A stretch of 64,000 nucleotides of DNA from Flavobacterium aquidurense. Lineage in GTDB: Bacteria; Bacteroidota; Bacteroidia; Flavobacteriales; Flavobacteriaceae. The stretch covers positions 682,001-746,000 of the forward strand of contig FNPS01000001.1 of the NCBI GenBank assembly GCA_900107365.1. Reading direction: 5' to 3'. Below the pieces are notes generated by a model. The model was not told where the DNA came from, ran no database searches, and saw nothing but the letters and a program-made list of their open reading frames with translations. Every line of letters begins with the position of its first letter. Within the stretch, counting starts at the first letter, position 1. Both the position numbers and the translations under genes were made by a program. Of the stretch, positions 55,484-64,000 are shown in pieces.

Positions 55484-55658
55484 CGAGAAGTTCTGGTTTT
55501 TATAAGAAATAACGGTTGTTGCGCAATTTTTTTTCAATTGACAAAAAACTGACTTACAATTGTTTAGTGTAGTTGCAGAAACATTTAACATTTTGCATAA
55601 GCAACCAATGTAACGCATTTGCATCTTCATAGTAATTAACAATTAATTATTATTTTAT

Positions 55659-56069
55659 ATGAAAAGTTTTAAAATTAAATCAGTTTTAGTAGTATTATTT
55701 TTATCTACTGTGTTATTTTCTTGCAGCAATGACGACGAAAAAGTTGTAGATAACGGAACCACAAAAAGTGCTTTTGCGTCTGAAGTTAAAGGTCCCGTAA
55801 CCGGAAAAATAAATGAAGAATTGAGCTACGAAGTAACTTTTACAGCAGACAATGCATGCGGAGTTTTCAATAAATTTTCAGAAGTAACAATTGGCGCAGA
55901 AAAAGGATTGCAAGTAGAAGTAAAATATCCATCTCAAGTTTGTACATTACAAGTACCAACACCTCAAAAAGAGGTTTATAAATTCAAATCAGCAGTAAAA
56001 GGAACTTTTGATATTAAATTCAAAAAATCTGAAACTGAATTTATCACACAAAAGGTGGTTATTGAGTAA
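55659..56069 (+). CDS. Hypothetical lipoprotein
   Basis: A 136-residue lipoprotein (LFLSTVLFSCSNDDEK), then a body of beta-strand-like repeats (GKINEELSYEVTFTADNACG, VCTLQVPTPQKEVYKF). It looks like a small Ig-like or beta-sandwich outer-membrane lipoprotein with two Cys that could pair. Not recognised further. Confidence 0.7.
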   Translation: MKSFKIKSVLVVLFLSTVLFSCSNDDEKVVDNGTTKSAFASEVKGPVTGKINEELSYEVTFTADNACGVFNKFSEVTIGAEKGLQVEVKYPSQVCTLQVPTPQKEVYKFKSAVKGTFDIKFKKSETEFITQKVVIE

Positions 56070-56098
56070 TACAGTTTTTAGGTTATAAATTTAGGTTT

Positions 56099-56164
56099 AA
56101 GCCATTTTGCAATTCGTTGATTCAATTTTAAATGAATTAAGCTAATTGTAAAATGGTTTTTTTT
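56099..56164 (+). terminator. Imperfect terminator after the lipoprotein gene
   Basis: AGCCATTTTGCAATT pairs with AATTGTAAAATGGTT (one mismatch, one wobble) and is followed by an eight-T run. Confidence 0.6.
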
Positions 56165-56240
56165 AAGAAAATGAATGTGTTTCTGTTATTTTAAATTCAA
56201 ATCAAAATGACTATCTTTAAATGATCAAATGAATATAATT

Positions 56241-56486
56241 ATGGGAGCTTTAGAGGTAAGAGATAGTGTTTTAGAATATATAAATACTGCAGATGAACGT
56301 CTTTTAAAAGTTGTAAAGGCAGTTATTGAAAGTTACCAGGAAGAAGAAATTGTTACATTTTCCGTTGATGGAAAAGCTATCACAAGAATGGCTTATAAAA
56401 CAGAATTAGCATCTGCAAAATTAGAAATTAAAAACGGAGAAATAATTTCGCAAGATGATTTAGAAAAAGAAGCTGGGAATTGGTAA
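56241..56486 (+). CDS. Antitoxin-like protein of a RelE/ParE-type pair
   Basis: An 81-residue protein (MGALEVRDSVLEYINTADER, SYQEEEIVTFSV, acidic end). It resembles the small partner that precedes RelE/ParE-type toxins in Bacteroidetes. Its stop overlaps the toxin's ATG (TAATG), as usual in such operons. An in-frame ATG at 56229 would add four residues. Confidence 0.7.
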   Translation: MGALEVRDSVLEYINTADERLLKVVKAVIESYQEEEIVTFSVDGKAITRMAYKTELASAKLEIKNGEIISQDDLEKEAGNW

Positions 56487-56787
56487 TGAGTAAGGTGAAA
56501 AATGTAATTTGGACTAATGTAGCCAAGAATAAGTTAAAACAATTTTTAATTTTTATAAAGAAAAATCAATTCAGGGAGCAAATAAGTTAAAGGATGATAT
56601 TTTAGAAACTACTAAAAATATTCATTTTTCTGAACAATATCAAAAAGATGAGATTGAACCAGAATATAGAAAAATTGTAGTTAGAAGTTTTAAAATATTA
56701 TATACAGAAGAAGAAAATGTAATTTATATTGTTAGGATTTTTTCTAATAGACTAAATTCAAACTCACAAATCGAAAAGAGCTGGTAA
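56486..56787 (+). pseudogene. RelE/ParE-type toxin, frameshifted
   Basis: From the ATG overlapping the antitoxin stop, the frame reads VIWTNVAKNKLKQF and then stops. Adding one base near the T5 run at 56543-56547 gives KQIFNFYKEKS, ANKLKDDILETTKNI, EYRKIVVRSFKILY, VIYIVRIFSNR and a stop at 56785-56787, a 100-residue RelE/ParE-like toxin. The rest of the frame is intact, so the loss is recent or a sequencing error. Confidence 0.8.
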
Positions 56788-56799
56788 GCTCTTTTTTTA
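56775..56799 (+). terminator. Terminator overlapping the toxin stop codon
   Basis: AAAGAGCT / AGCTCTTT with a 4-base loop and T run; the toxin stop codon lies in the loop and stem. Confidence 0.8.
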
Positions 56800-56821
56800 A
56801 TTTAGTACTGAGATTGTTCCT

Positions 56822-56852
56822 TTTGTCATTCCTCTAAAAATTACTATTTTTG
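56822..56852 (+). promoter_or_regulatory. Promoter of aguB
   Basis: TTTG at 56822-56825 and TATTTTTG at 56845-56852 are separated by exactly 19 bases, the consensus Bacteroidetes layout, 18 bases before the ATG. Confidence 0.75.
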
Positions 56853-56870
56853 CATTCTAAATTTTAAGTC

Positions 56871-57758
56871 ATGCCGAAAAGAAAATATAAAATAGCCGTT
56901 ATTCAGTTAAATCTGAATGACGTTGCTGAAAATAATCTTAAAAAATGTATCAGTTGGGTAAAAGATGCAGCCAATAAAGGTGCAGAGGTAATCTTGTTGC
57001 CAGAATTATATAGCAGTCATTATTTTTGCCAAAGCGAAGATGTAGATAATTTTGCTTTAGCAGAACCATTGTATAGTACTTCTTTTATTGCTTTTAGTGC
57101 GTTGGCAAAAGAATTGGGAGTGGTTATTATTGTTCCTTTCTTCGAAAAAAGAATGGCTGGAATTTACCACAACAGTGCTTACATCATCGATACAGACGGA
57201 ACAGAAGCTGGTTTATACCGTAAAATGCACATTCCGGACGATCCTCATTTTTATGAAAAATTCTATTTCACTCCTGGGGATTTAGGATTTCAGGCGATCG
57301 AAACTAAAAAAGGAAAAGTTGGAACACTTATTTGTTGGGATCAATGGTATCCGGAAGCAGCTCGAATCACCGCTTTAAAAGGTGCTGAAGTGTTGTTTTA
57401 TCCAACAGCAATTGGATGGCATCCAAAAGAAAAAGAACAATACGGAGAAAATCAATACGGTGCGTGGATGAACGTAATGAAAGGACATGCTGTTGCAAAT
57501 GGCGTTTTTGTTGCTGCTGCTAACCGAATTGGTTTAGAACAATACATCGACGGAACTGACGGAATTCAGTTTTGGGGAGCATCGTTTATCGCTGGACCGC
57601 AAGGTGAAATTTTAGCTCAGGCATCTCATGATCAGGAAGAAATCCTGATTGCTGAAGTTGATTTAGATTTACAGGAAAATGTCCGTCAAAACTGGCCATT
57701 CTTCAGAGACAGAAGAATTGATGCCTTTGGAGATATTACAAAAAGAGCAATTGACTAA
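56871..57758 (+). CDS. aguB: N-carbamoylputrescine amidase
   Basis: A 295-residue nitrilase-family enzyme with the Glu-Lys-Cys triad: Glu in LLPELYSSHYFC, Lys in YRKMHIPDDPHFYEK and Cys in TLICWDQWYPEAAR. It converts N-carbamoylputrescine to putrescine. Its partner aguA is 3.3 kb downstream in the same direction, past two leftward genes. Confidence 0.94.
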   Translation: MPKRKYKIAVIQLNLNDVAENNLKKCISWVKDAANKGAEVILLPELYSSHYFCQSEDVDNFALAEPLYSTSFIAFSALAKELGVVIIVPFFEKRMAGIYHNSAYIIDTDGTEAGLYRKMHIPDDPHFYEKFYFTPGDLGFQAIETKKGKVGTLICWDQWYPEAARITALKGAEVLFYPTAIGWHPKEKEQYGENQYGAWMNVMKGHAVANGVFVAAANRIGLEQYIDGTDGIQFWGASFIAGPQGEILAQASHDQEEILIAEVDLDLQENVRQNWPFFRDRRIDAFGDITKRAID

Positions 57759-57776
57759 TTAAGTCGAAAACTATAA

Positions 57777-57810
57777 AAAAAGGACAAATCTAAATTTGTC
57801 CTTTTTTTTT
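57777..57810 (+). terminator. Terminator after aguB
   Basis: AGGACAAAT / ATTTGTCCT stem, 4-base loop, T9 run. Confidence 0.88.
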
Positions 57811-57818
57811 GGGCAATA

Positions 57819-57852
57819 AAAAAGGCGGTTTCAATATTGAAACCGCCTTTTT
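57819..57852 (-). terminator. Terminator after the OmpA gene (perfect palindrome)
   Basis: AAAAAGGCGGTTTCAAT and its exact reverse complement meet without a loop; T-rich on both ends. It sits 18 bases past the OmpA stop, back-to-back with the aguB terminator. Confidence 0.87.
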
Positions 57853-57870
57853 GAATTTATATTTAAGAAA

Positions 57871-59133
57871 TTATTTCACCTGGAAAGTAACTCTTCTCAC
57901 AATTTGACGTGCTTCTTTAGAATTTTTATTCACAGAAGTATCTTCACCACTTGCAATAACGTTCAATCTTGAAGCATCAATTCCTGCATTTGTAGCTACT
58001 TTTTTCACAGCTTCAGCTCTTTTTCTTGATAATTCAGTATTGTAGCTTGAATTTCCAATTTCGTCAGCATAACCTATAATATCTGCATTTTTTCCTGGGT
58101 TGTTTTTCAAGTATTTCACTAAGAAATCAACACCTGATAAAGAAGCATTAGTTGGTTTAGAAGAGTTAAAGTCGAAATAAACATTTACGTATCCACCATT
58201 AATCAATTCTTCTACAGTATTGTTTGTTAGGTTATTATCGCCTTTTTTAGCATAAGTTTTGTCTAAATAGCTTTCTAATTCATCAGGAACACCATTTTGG
58301 TTTGTATCTATAGATTGTCCTTTTGTATTTACAGCAACACCTGTAATTGAATTTGGTTCTAAATCATATAAATCAGCTACACCGTCTTTGTCTGTGTCAA
58401 GAAGACCAGTTTCAATTAAGCTAACTCTTTGATCAAGTTCATTGTATCTGTCTTCTTCGCCAACCCAGTCAGCATGTTTTCCGTTTTTACCCAAATAGAA
58501 AGTCAAACCTACTGAAGCATTTAACAATACACCATCAAATGCACCTGTTTTTGTTGTACCCATCCCGTCAAAGTTCCAGTTTTGTCTTCCATTTACAATT
58601 CCGGTAAGATCTCCAGTCAAAGCAACTCTATTGCTTAATTTTATTTGACCTGTTAATCCTAAAATTCCGTGGGCCATATAATCCTGACCACCATATCCGG
58701 TTTCAGTACTTATTTGCGAAACTCCAAAACCACCATGTGCCAAAACACCAATAGTATTAGTCCACGTTTCAAAGTTCAAAGCTCGTCCAATATTTACAAC
58801 TCCTTGTAAACTTGCTCTAACATAACGGCTTTCAAAATCAGGAGTATCATCTTTCTCATTAAATTGGTCATAACCAACATCTAATTTTACCCCAAATTTT
58901 GGATTAAACATATATCTAACACCTAAATCTGCGTGAAAAGGGTTAAGAGTTGAAGTAGTGTAACCCGGAGTCATTGTTCTGGTAGGTTTGTTAAGACCGC
59001 CATTTAGTTCGATAGACCATTTATCATATGGTGCTTTATCAATAGAAGGTTGTGTTGAAGTAGTTGCCATATTTTGTGCATTTGCTGCAAATGCCAGTAG
59101 TAACAGTGATACGGAGGCTAATTTCTTTTTCAT
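57871..59133 (-). CDS. OmpA family outer-membrane protein
   Basis: A 420-residue protein: signal peptide (MKKKLASVSLLLLAFAANAQ), an N-terminal beta-barrel (about 25-215), a calcium-type DTDKDGVADLYDLEPNS / DTNQNGVPDELE linker (TSP3-like), and a C-terminal OmpA peptidoglycan-binding domain (VNVYFDFNSSKPT, GYADEIGNSSYNTELSRKRAEAVK). It links the outer membrane to the wall. I chose the ATG at 59133. Confidence 0.93.
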   Translation of the reverse strand: MKKKLASVSLLLLAFAANAQNMATTSTQPSIDKAPYDKWSIELNGGLNKPTRTMTPGYTTSTLNPFHADLGVRYMFNPKFGVKLDVGYDQFNEKDDTPDFESRYVRASLQGVVNIGRALNFETWTNTIGVLAHGGFGVSQISTETGYGGQDYMAHGILGLTGQIKLSNRVALTGDLTGIVNGRQNWNFDGMGTTKTGAFDGVLLNASVGLTFYLGKNGKHADWVGEEDRYNELDQRVSLIETGLLDTDKDGVADLYDLEPNSITGVAVNTKGQSIDTNQNGVPDELESYLDKTYAKKGDNNLTNNTVEELINGGYVNVYFDFNSSKPTNASLSGVDFLVKYLKNNPGKNADIIGYADEIGNSSYNTELSRKRAEAVKKVATNAGIDASRLNVIASGEDTSVNKNSKEARQIVRRVTFQVK

Positions 59134-59173
59134 GATATTCAATATTAAGTTGGTTTTTATTTTAAACTCATGA

Positions 59174-59181
59174 CAAAATTA
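59174..59181 (-). promoter_or_regulatory. Putative -7 box for the OmpA gene
   Basis: On the minus strand TAATTTTG fits TAnnTTTG, 40 bases upstream of the start. No clear TTTG is seen at -33. Confidence 0.4.
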
Positions 59182-59283
59182 TACTTCGAGTCTTAGATTC
59201 TGTTGTATATACTCTTACATAATTCCCACGTTTTAGGTTTTTATTGTGTATAATTGTTAATAAAACCTAAAATTCAGGCAAAA

Positions 59284-59313
59284 AAAAAGGGTAAAATGTA
59301 TTTTACCCTTTTT
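59284..59313 (-). terminator. Terminator after the choice-of-anchor I gene
   Basis: AAAAAGGGTAAAAT / ATTTTACCCTTTTT perfect hairpin with a T run on the minus strand. Confidence 0.85.
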
Positions 59314-59333
59314 CTAAAATTGATGATTGAAAC

Positions 59334-60851
59334 TTATTTTAAATCTGGCTGATAGATCTTTACGGTTCCATCACCTTCGCTACTAACAACCAATAGACTT
59401 CTTTTTGTTGGACTTTTAGAAGCAGGAATAAATAATACACCTTCTGGTGCTACTCCGGTCTTAACTGTTTGTAAATATTGTGGTGATGTTGGATTTGTTA
59501 CATCGTAAGACATAAAAGCGTTTGACCTTTCCAGACCTACAAACAAAATATTCTGATTACCCATTTTTACTACTTTAACAGCTTCTGGCTCAGAACCTTT
59601 GTCGTCACTACGTTTGTCATCATAAGTACCTAATTCCTGTGACTTTTTATCTACATCATTTTTACTGTCATAAACAATTTTTCCAGTGCTTCCATTCCAG
59701 ATAGAGAAAGAACGTGCTCCAAAACTTACCATTTCATCTAAATCACCGTCTCCGTCAGTATCTCCCATATCAGCGATAAGATTTAATCTTCCTAAATTTG
59801 GTTCTAATTTTAAAGTTGCAGCATCAGGAAAAACAGTTGCGTCTAACTTCATGTCTTTCATTCTTTTAATATCTGTATTAGCAGTATATTCTCTTGCATC
59901 ACCTTCATTAGCTGTAACGAAATAAGGAACATTGTTAGAAGAAAAATGACTGATCGCATCCGGCATATACATTCCTTTTACTTTCCATGGATTGAAAGCA
60001 ATTTTGTCATCCTTATCGCTCACATCAATAGCGTTCTCAGCAGTATTGAAATTTTTGTATCCTAAAGGATAGATGGCAGTAATAGTTTTAGATGCGATAT
60101 CGACTTTTGCCACACCATTATTTTCTTGTAAAGTAACCCACGCTGTTTTAGAATCGTCTGAAATAGTAATGTATTCTGGTTCAATATCCTGAGCAAAACT
60201 TTTTGCAACTTTTGAAACTCTGAATCCGTCTTTTTTCAAAGTTTCAGCCTGAGAGCTAAAAGAAGCGAAATCTAGTGTTGTAACTGCATATGTACTCGTT
60301 TCAATAATAGAAATAGTTCCGTTTGGATCTTGAGAATAATCTGTGTTTGGCTCTCCTTCATTTGCAGTCATAATATATTTCCCGTCTGGAGAAAATGTAA
60401 TCATGTCTGGCAATGCACCTACGGTAACTTGTTTAATTAAACTATAATCTGTAGTATTAAAAATAACAACTTTTCCGTTTCCTTGTTTGTTTGTAGTTGA
60501 TTCTAAAGCAACGGCTAATTTTCCGTCGTAAACATCAACACTATTTGAAGCTCCTTCGTAAGGAGTTAAATCAATTTTACCAATTTTAACTGGTTTTGTA
60601 GGATCTGAAATATCAATAACATCAATTTGATTTGTTCCGCTATTATTTACAGTGAAAAGTCTTTTTGTTTTTTCATCATAAGTAGAAATTTCAGCTGCTC
60701 CTTCGCCACCAATAGTGATAGAACCAATTTCTTTAAAAGTTGCTGGATTTTCGTTTACGACAACCTCTGGTTCATTGTTTGAATTTTCGTCGTTATTACA
60801 ACTCGTCATAATTAAAAGAGCTGTTAATAATGAGATACTTAATTTTTTCAT
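59334..60851 (-). CDS. Choice-of-anchor I family lipoprotein
   Basis: A 505-residue lipoprotein (TALLIMTSCNNDEN) with a beta-propeller-like body: repeated blades such as ISTYDEKTKRLFTVNNSGTN, GALPDMITFSPDGKYIMTANEGEPN and AVKVVKMGNQNILFVGLERS. This layout matches 'choice-of-anchor I' surface proteins related to alkaline phosphatase-like propellers. Here the anchor is a lipid, not a sorting domain. Function unknown. Confidence 0.82.
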   Translation of the reverse strand: MKKLSISLLTALLIMTSCNNDENSNNEPEVVVNENPATFKEIGSITIGGEGAAEISTYDEKTKRLFTVNNSGTNQIDVIDISDPTKPVKIGKIDLTPYEGASNSVDVYDGKLAVALESTTNKQGNGKVVIFNTTDYSLIKQVTVGALPDMITFSPDGKYIMTANEGEPNTDYSQDPNGTISIIETSTYAVTTLDFASFSSQAETLKKDGFRVSKVAKSFAQDIEPEYITISDDSKTAWVTLQENNGVAKVDIASKTITAIYPLGYKNFNTAENAIDVSDKDDKIAFNPWKVKGMYMPDAISHFSSNNVPYFVTANEGDAREYTANTDIKRMKDMKLDATVFPDAATLKLEPNLGRLNLIADMGDTDGDGDLDEMVSFGARSFSIWNGSTGKIVYDSKNDVDKKSQELGTYDDKRSDDKGSEPEAVKVVKMGNQNILFVGLERSNAFMSYDVTNPTSPQYLQTVKTGVAPEGVLFIPASKSPTKRSLLVVSSEGDGTVKIYQPDLK

Positions 60852-61004
60852 TTTATTAGTTTTTAGTTCCGCCAAAAGTAATTAGCAGATCTTGGCCGAA
60901 TATTAAGTCTTCATTATTTAATCTTTAACTTAATTTTTATCAGATATTTTGGCTTAATTGTAATGGATTTCCAATTGACTGTTTTATAATCCTTACTGAA
61001 TGAT

Positions 61005-61012
61005 TATCTTTG
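61005..61012 (+). promoter_or_regulatory. Putative -7 box for aguA
   Basis: TATCTTTG fits TAnnTTTG and lies 26 bases before the aguA ATG; no good -33 element at 19 bases. Confidence 0.45.
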
Positions 61013-61038
61013 TGCTCTTTCAAATTTAGAACCTCTAT

Positions 61039-62079
61039 ATGTCAACAAATAATAGAAGATTTCCAGCAGAATGGGAAAAACAACAAGGAATTGTATTGTG
61101 TTTTCCGCATAATGGTAATGACTGGCCAGGAAAATACGAAGCTGTTCAATGGGCTTTTGTAGAATTTATTAAAAAAGTAGCCACTTTTGAAACTGTTTTT
61201 TTGGTTGTAGCCGATGAAAAAGGTAAAGAAAAAATAAACGAAATGTTAGAAAGAGCACGCGTAAATCTTGCGAATGTTTCTTTTATTATCCATAAAACAA
61301 ACAGAAGCTGGATGCGTGATTCCGGACCAATTATTGTAAAAAACGGTTCAAAAAGAGAAGCATTAAATTTCAATTTTAATGGTTGGGCAAAATATAAAAA
61401 CTATCAATTAGATAAATTTGTTCCAGGTAAAATTGCTGATTTTATTGATGTTCCGTTAACGCAGGTAATGTATAAAGGAAAACCGGTAATTGTTGAAGGT
61501 GGTGCGATTGATGTGAACGGAAAAGGTACTTTGTTAACGTCTGAAGAATGTTTAATGCATCCAACTATTCAGGTTCGAAATGAAAATTTCACCAAAGAAG
61601 ATTACGAAGCTGTTTTTAAAGAATATTTGGGAGTTACCAATGTAATTTGGCTTGGAGATGGAATAGAAGGCGATGATACACACGGACATATCGACGATTT
61701 ATGCCGATTTGTAAACGAAGATACCATCGTAACAATTGTTGAAACAGATAAAAACGATTCGAATTATAAACCATTACAGGATAATTTAAAGCGTTTGCAA
61801 AATGCAAAATTAGAAGACGGAAAATCGCCAACGATAGTTGCATTACCAATGCCAAAACGCGTCGATTTTGAAGATTTAAGATTACCGGCGAGTTATGCTA
61901 ATTTCTTAATTCTGAATAAATGTGTTTTAGTGCCGACATTTAATGATAGTAACGATCGTGTGGCTTTGAATATACTTTCAGAATGTTTTCCTGACAGAGA
62001 AGTAATCGGAATTAGTTGTATCGATTTTATCTGGGGATTCGGAACATTACATTGTTTGAGTCAACAGATTCCGGTGTAA
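61039..62079 (+). CDS. aguA: Agmatine deiminase
   Basis: A 346-residue peptidylarginine-deiminase-fold enzyme: RFPAEWEKQQGIVLCFPHNGNDW, SWMRDSGPIIV, VEGGAIDVNGKGTLLTSEEC, GDDTHGHIDDLCRFV, and the catalytic Cys in GTLHCLSQQIP near the end. It turns agmatine into N-carbamoylputrescine for AguB. Together they would make putrescine from decarboxylated arginine; no arginine decarboxylase is in this window. Confidence 0.94.
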   Translation: MSTNNRRFPAEWEKQQGIVLCFPHNGNDWPGKYEAVQWAFVEFIKKVATFETVFLVVADEKGKEKINEMLERARVNLANVSFIIHKTNRSWMRDSGPIIVKNGSKREALNFNFNGWAKYKNYQLDKFVPGKIADFIDVPLTQVMYKGKPVIVEGGAIDVNGKGTLLTSEECLMHPTIQVRNENFTKEDYEAVFKEYLGVTNVIWLGDGIEGDDTHGHIDDLCRFVNEDTIVTIVETDKNDSNYKPLQDNLKRLQNAKLEDGKSPTIVALPMPKRVDFEDLRLPASYANFLILNKCVLVPTFNDSNDRVALNILSECFPDREVIGISCIDFIWGFGTLHCLSQQIPV

Positions 62080-62190
62080 GTAATCGCCACAAAGGCACAA
62101 GGACACTAAGTTTTTTAAAACATAATTTATTGTACTGTTTGTCATTGAAAAAATCATTTTAATCCTTTAATCTGTGGCAAAGTATAGTAT

Positions 62191-62230
62191 AAAAAAAGCT
62201 TGTTAGAGCAAACTAACAAGCTTTTTTTTA
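62191..62230. terminator. Bidirectional terminator between aguA and fahA
   Basis: AAAAAAAGCTTGTTAG / CTAACAAGCTTTTTTT, 16 bp perfect with a 6-base loop. The spacer to its left holds the phrases GCCACAAAGGCACAAGG and TTTAATCTGTGGC. Confidence 0.87.
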
Positions 62231-62267
62231 TTTCTATCCTTTACAATTAATGTATTGAATCTTCTCT

Positions 62268-63551
62268 TCATGCTCTAACAAAAGGAGGTAGTAATTGACT
62301 GCAAACTTCTCCGAAACCAATACGAACTTCATTGCTTTCGCAGAAACCTCTAATGATTACGGTATCATTATCTTCGATAAATTTACGTTCACTACCATCT
62401 TTTAATTTTATAGGATTTTTTCCTCCCCAAGTCAATTCTAACATTGAACCATAACTATCAGGAGTTGGACCAGAAATAGTTCCTGAACCCATCATGTCAC
62501 CAGAATTTACACGACATCCGTTTGAGGTATGATGTGCTAATTGCTGTGCCATATTCCAATATAAATATTTAAAATTTGATTTAGAAACTATTGTTTCTTC
62601 TGCATCTTCAGGTTGTATCGAAACCTCTAAATGAATATCAAAAGCTTTTTTCCCTTTCGTTTGTAAATAAGGAAGCGGCGACGGATCTTGTTTTGGGCCT
62701 TTAGTTCTAAAAGGTTCCAAAGCATCCATCGTTACAATCCATGGAGAAATTGACGTTGCAAAGTTTTTGGCTAAGAAAGGTCCTAGTGGCACATATTCCC
62801 ATTTCTGAATATCACGTGCGCTCCAGTCATTCAATAAAACCATTCCGAAAATATAATCTTCGGCTTCGTATGTTGGGATATTTTCTCCCATTACATTAAC
62901 ATCTGTTGTAATAAAAGCAGTTTCCAGTTCAAAATCTACTAAACGAGACGGCCCAAAAACAGGGTATTTTTCTCCAGCTGGTAATGTTTGTCCCATTGGT
63001 CGGTGTACCGGAATTCCGGACGGAACAATAGTAGAACTTCTTCCGTGGTAACCCACCGGAATGTGTAACCAGTTTGGTAATAAGGCATTTTCAGGATCAC
63101 GGAACATTTTTCCAACGTTCGTAGCGTGTTCTTTACTGGAATAAAAATCGGTATAATCTCCAATTAAAACGGGCAATTGCATTTCTACATCATCAATTTT
63201 AAAAATAACAATATCGCGATCTTTTGTTGAATCTCTAAGTTGTGGGTTGGTTGCATCAAATATATCAGCGATACGGTTTCGCACTAATCGCCATGTTTTT
63301 TTTCCGTCAGAAATAAAATCATTTAGCGTATCCTGCATAAACATATCATCAGTTAAATCTATTCCTTCAAAATAGTTTAATTGTTGCAAAGCCCCTAAAT
63401 CTATAGCGTAATCGCCAATTCTTGTTCCTACTGTAACGACATTTTCTTTGGTAAGAAATACACCGAAAGGAATATTCTGTATAGGGAAGTCACTATTTTC
63501 TGGTACTTCTAACCATGATTTTCTTTTGGTATCGTTGGCGGTTATTGGCAT
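62268..63551 (-). CDS. fahA: Fumarylacetoacetase
   Basis: A 427-residue FAH: N-terminal SWLEVPENSDFPIQNIPFGVF, then the catalytic core with FYSSKEHATNVGKMFR, HIPVGYHGRSSTIVPSG, DFELETAFI, LLNDWSARDIQKWEYVPLGPF and SGTISGPTPDSYGSMLEL. It cleaves fumarylacetoacetate in the last step of tyrosine breakdown. No other catabolic gene adjoins it. Confidence 0.96.
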   Translation of the reverse strand: MPITANDTKRKSWLEVPENSDFPIQNIPFGVFLTKENVVTVGTRIGDYAIDLGALQQLNYFEGIDLTDDMFMQDTLNDFISDGKKTWRLVRNRIADIFDATNPQLRDSTKDRDIVIFKIDDVEMQLPVLIGDYTDFYSSKEHATNVGKMFRDPENALLPNWLHIPVGYHGRSSTIVPSGIPVHRPMGQTLPAGEKYPVFGPSRLVDFELETAFITTDVNVMGENIPTYEAEDYIFGMVLLNDWSARDIQKWEYVPLGPFLAKNFATSISPWIVTMDALEPFRTKGPKQDPSPLPYLQTKGKKAFDIHLEVSIQPEDAEETIVSKSNFKYLYWNMAQQLAHHTSNGCRVNSGDMMGSGTISGPTPDSYGSMLELTWGGKNPIKLKDGSERKFIEDNDTVIIRGFCESNEVRIGFGEVCSQLLPPFVRA

Positions 63552-63585
63552 GTGTATGTTAATTATTTGTTGAAAAATTCTATGT

Positions 63586-63616
63586 CAAATATATCATAAT
63601 CTAACAGTATCACAAA
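63586..63616 (-). promoter_or_regulatory. Promoter of fahA
   Basis: On the minus strand TTTG (63613-63616) and TATATTTG (63586-63593) are separated by 19 bases, the ideal Bacteroidetes layout, 34 bases upstream of the start. Confidence 0.7.
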
Positions 63617-63626
63617 CGTTTTTTTG

Positions 63627-63634
63627 TATTTTTG
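63627..63634 (+). promoter_or_regulatory. Putative -7 box for glyA
   Basis: TATTTTTG fits TAnnTTTG, 25 bases before the glyA ATG. It lies beside the divergent fahA promoter, so the two may compete. Confidence 0.55.
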
Positions 63635-63659
63635 CATCAAATTAACGAAAAACGAAAAA

Positions 63660-64000
63660 ATGCAACGCGACGAACAAATTTTTGACCTTATACTAGAGGA
63701 ACAAGACAGACAAATTCACGGATTAGAACTTATCGCTTCTGAGAACTTTGTAAGCGACGAAGTAATGGAAGCAGCTGGTTCTGTTTTAACTAACAAATAC
63801 GCTGAGGGATATCCTGGCAAAAGATACTACGGCGGTTGCGAAGTAGTTGACGTTATTGAGCAAATTGCTATCGACAGAGCTAAAGAATTATTTGGTGCTG
63901 AATACGCAAACGTACAGCCTCACTCAGGTTCTCAGGCAAATACGGCTGTTTACCACGCCTGTTTAAATCCTGGTGATACTATTTTAGGTTTTGATTTATC
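63660..64000 (+). CDS. glyA: Serine hydroxymethyltransferase, N-terminal part
   Basis: The gene runs off the right end; 113 codons are visible. Motifs: [39 protein letters not shown] and [19 protein letters not shown]. This is the standard start of GlyA, a PLP enzyme that interconverts serine and glycine and charges tetrahydrofolate. The catalytic lysine lies beyond the window. Confidence 0.96.
   Translation, partial: MQRDEQIFDLILEEQDRQIHGLELIASENFVSDEVMEAAGSVLTNKYAEGYPGKRYYGGCEVVDVIEQIAIDRAKELFGAEYANVQPHSGSQANTAVYHACLNPGDTILGFDL

Larger units (their letters stand above)
55322..55658. other. Gene-free region of 337 bases
   Basis: It holds the DUF808 terminator (55343-55381), an inverted copy of the dispersed structured repeat (55411-55483), and about 175 bases with no clear motif before the lipoprotein gene. 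The leftward 68-residue frame here overlaps the repeat and is probably not a gene. Confidence 0.6.

Noticed and set aside
55436..55642. Leftward 68-residue frame
   Set aside because: It overlaps the dispersed structured repeat and shows no domain-like sequence.
15430..62230. Possible CRISPR array in the palindromic spacers
   Set aside because: The palindromes are single, differ from each other and lack evenly spaced direct repeats; no cas gene is present.

Overview
The window is an AT-rich chromosomal segment of a Flavobacteriaceae bacterium, most likely Flavobacterium. This rests on protein similarity, on Bacteroidetes-type promoter boxes (TAnnTTTG, some with TTTG about 19 bases upstream), on a type IX secretion sorting tail on the pectate lyase, on a Bacteroidetes-style N-acylornithine arginine pathway, and on palindromic intergenic phrases of a kind I recall from Flavobacterium genomes. 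Almost all of it is ordinary chromosome. I see no prophage, IS element, CRISPR array, rRNA or tRNA. The window cuts ligA at the left end and glyA at the right end.

Layout. 1-10 kb: the 3' end of ligA, a YhhN-like membrane protein, a 5'-nucleotidase split into two genes, then a rightward run DUF6913-dapA-bamD-rpoZ-coaBC-DUF4835-recN, then fabV. 11-15 kb: a glycosyltransferase, coaE and a two-component system. 15-18.4 kb: an RNA leader with mini-ORFs and a terminator, then rtcB-prfH, a ribosome-damage rescue and RNA-repair pair, and a TPR gene. 18.6-26.4 kb, mostly leftward: acyl-ACP thioesterase, miaA, a voltage-gated-type channel, a DEDDh exonuclease/GIY-YIG fusion, a frameshifted four-helix-bundle gene, yggS, HIT, 3-hydroxyacyl-CoA dehydrogenase and a Gfo/Idh oxidoreductase. 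26.5-35.2 kb: pcm, HTH-Fic, lipoprotein, smpB, outer-membrane proteins, VF530, GNAT, aldose epimerase and an M1 peptidase.

35.4-47 kb holds one long rightward arginine/proline operon: GNAT, argG, argC, argD, an orphan gene, proA, proB, argF', argB, argE and argH. A strong promoter and a leader region with a tiny ORF and two hairpins precede it. Many of its spacers carry long inverted repeats. It should convert glutamate to N-acylornithine, N-acylcitrulline and arginine, and also feed proline synthesis.

47-64 kb: a secreted pectate lyase with a LacI-type operator, two polytopic membrane proteins, YtxJ, clpB, a 39-residue membrane peptide, DUF808, a lipoprotein, a toxin-antitoxin pair with a frameshifted toxin, the two agmatine-to-putrescine genes (aguB and aguA) separated by OmpA and a choice-of-anchor lipoprotein, then fahA divergent from glyA.

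The best candidates for follow-up are the rtcB-prfH locus with its unexplained leader, the arginine operon leader and its N-acylornithine transcarbamylase with a non-canonical specificity residue, and the dispersed palindromic repeats. All functional names come from reading the sequence and remembered family features. No database search was run.
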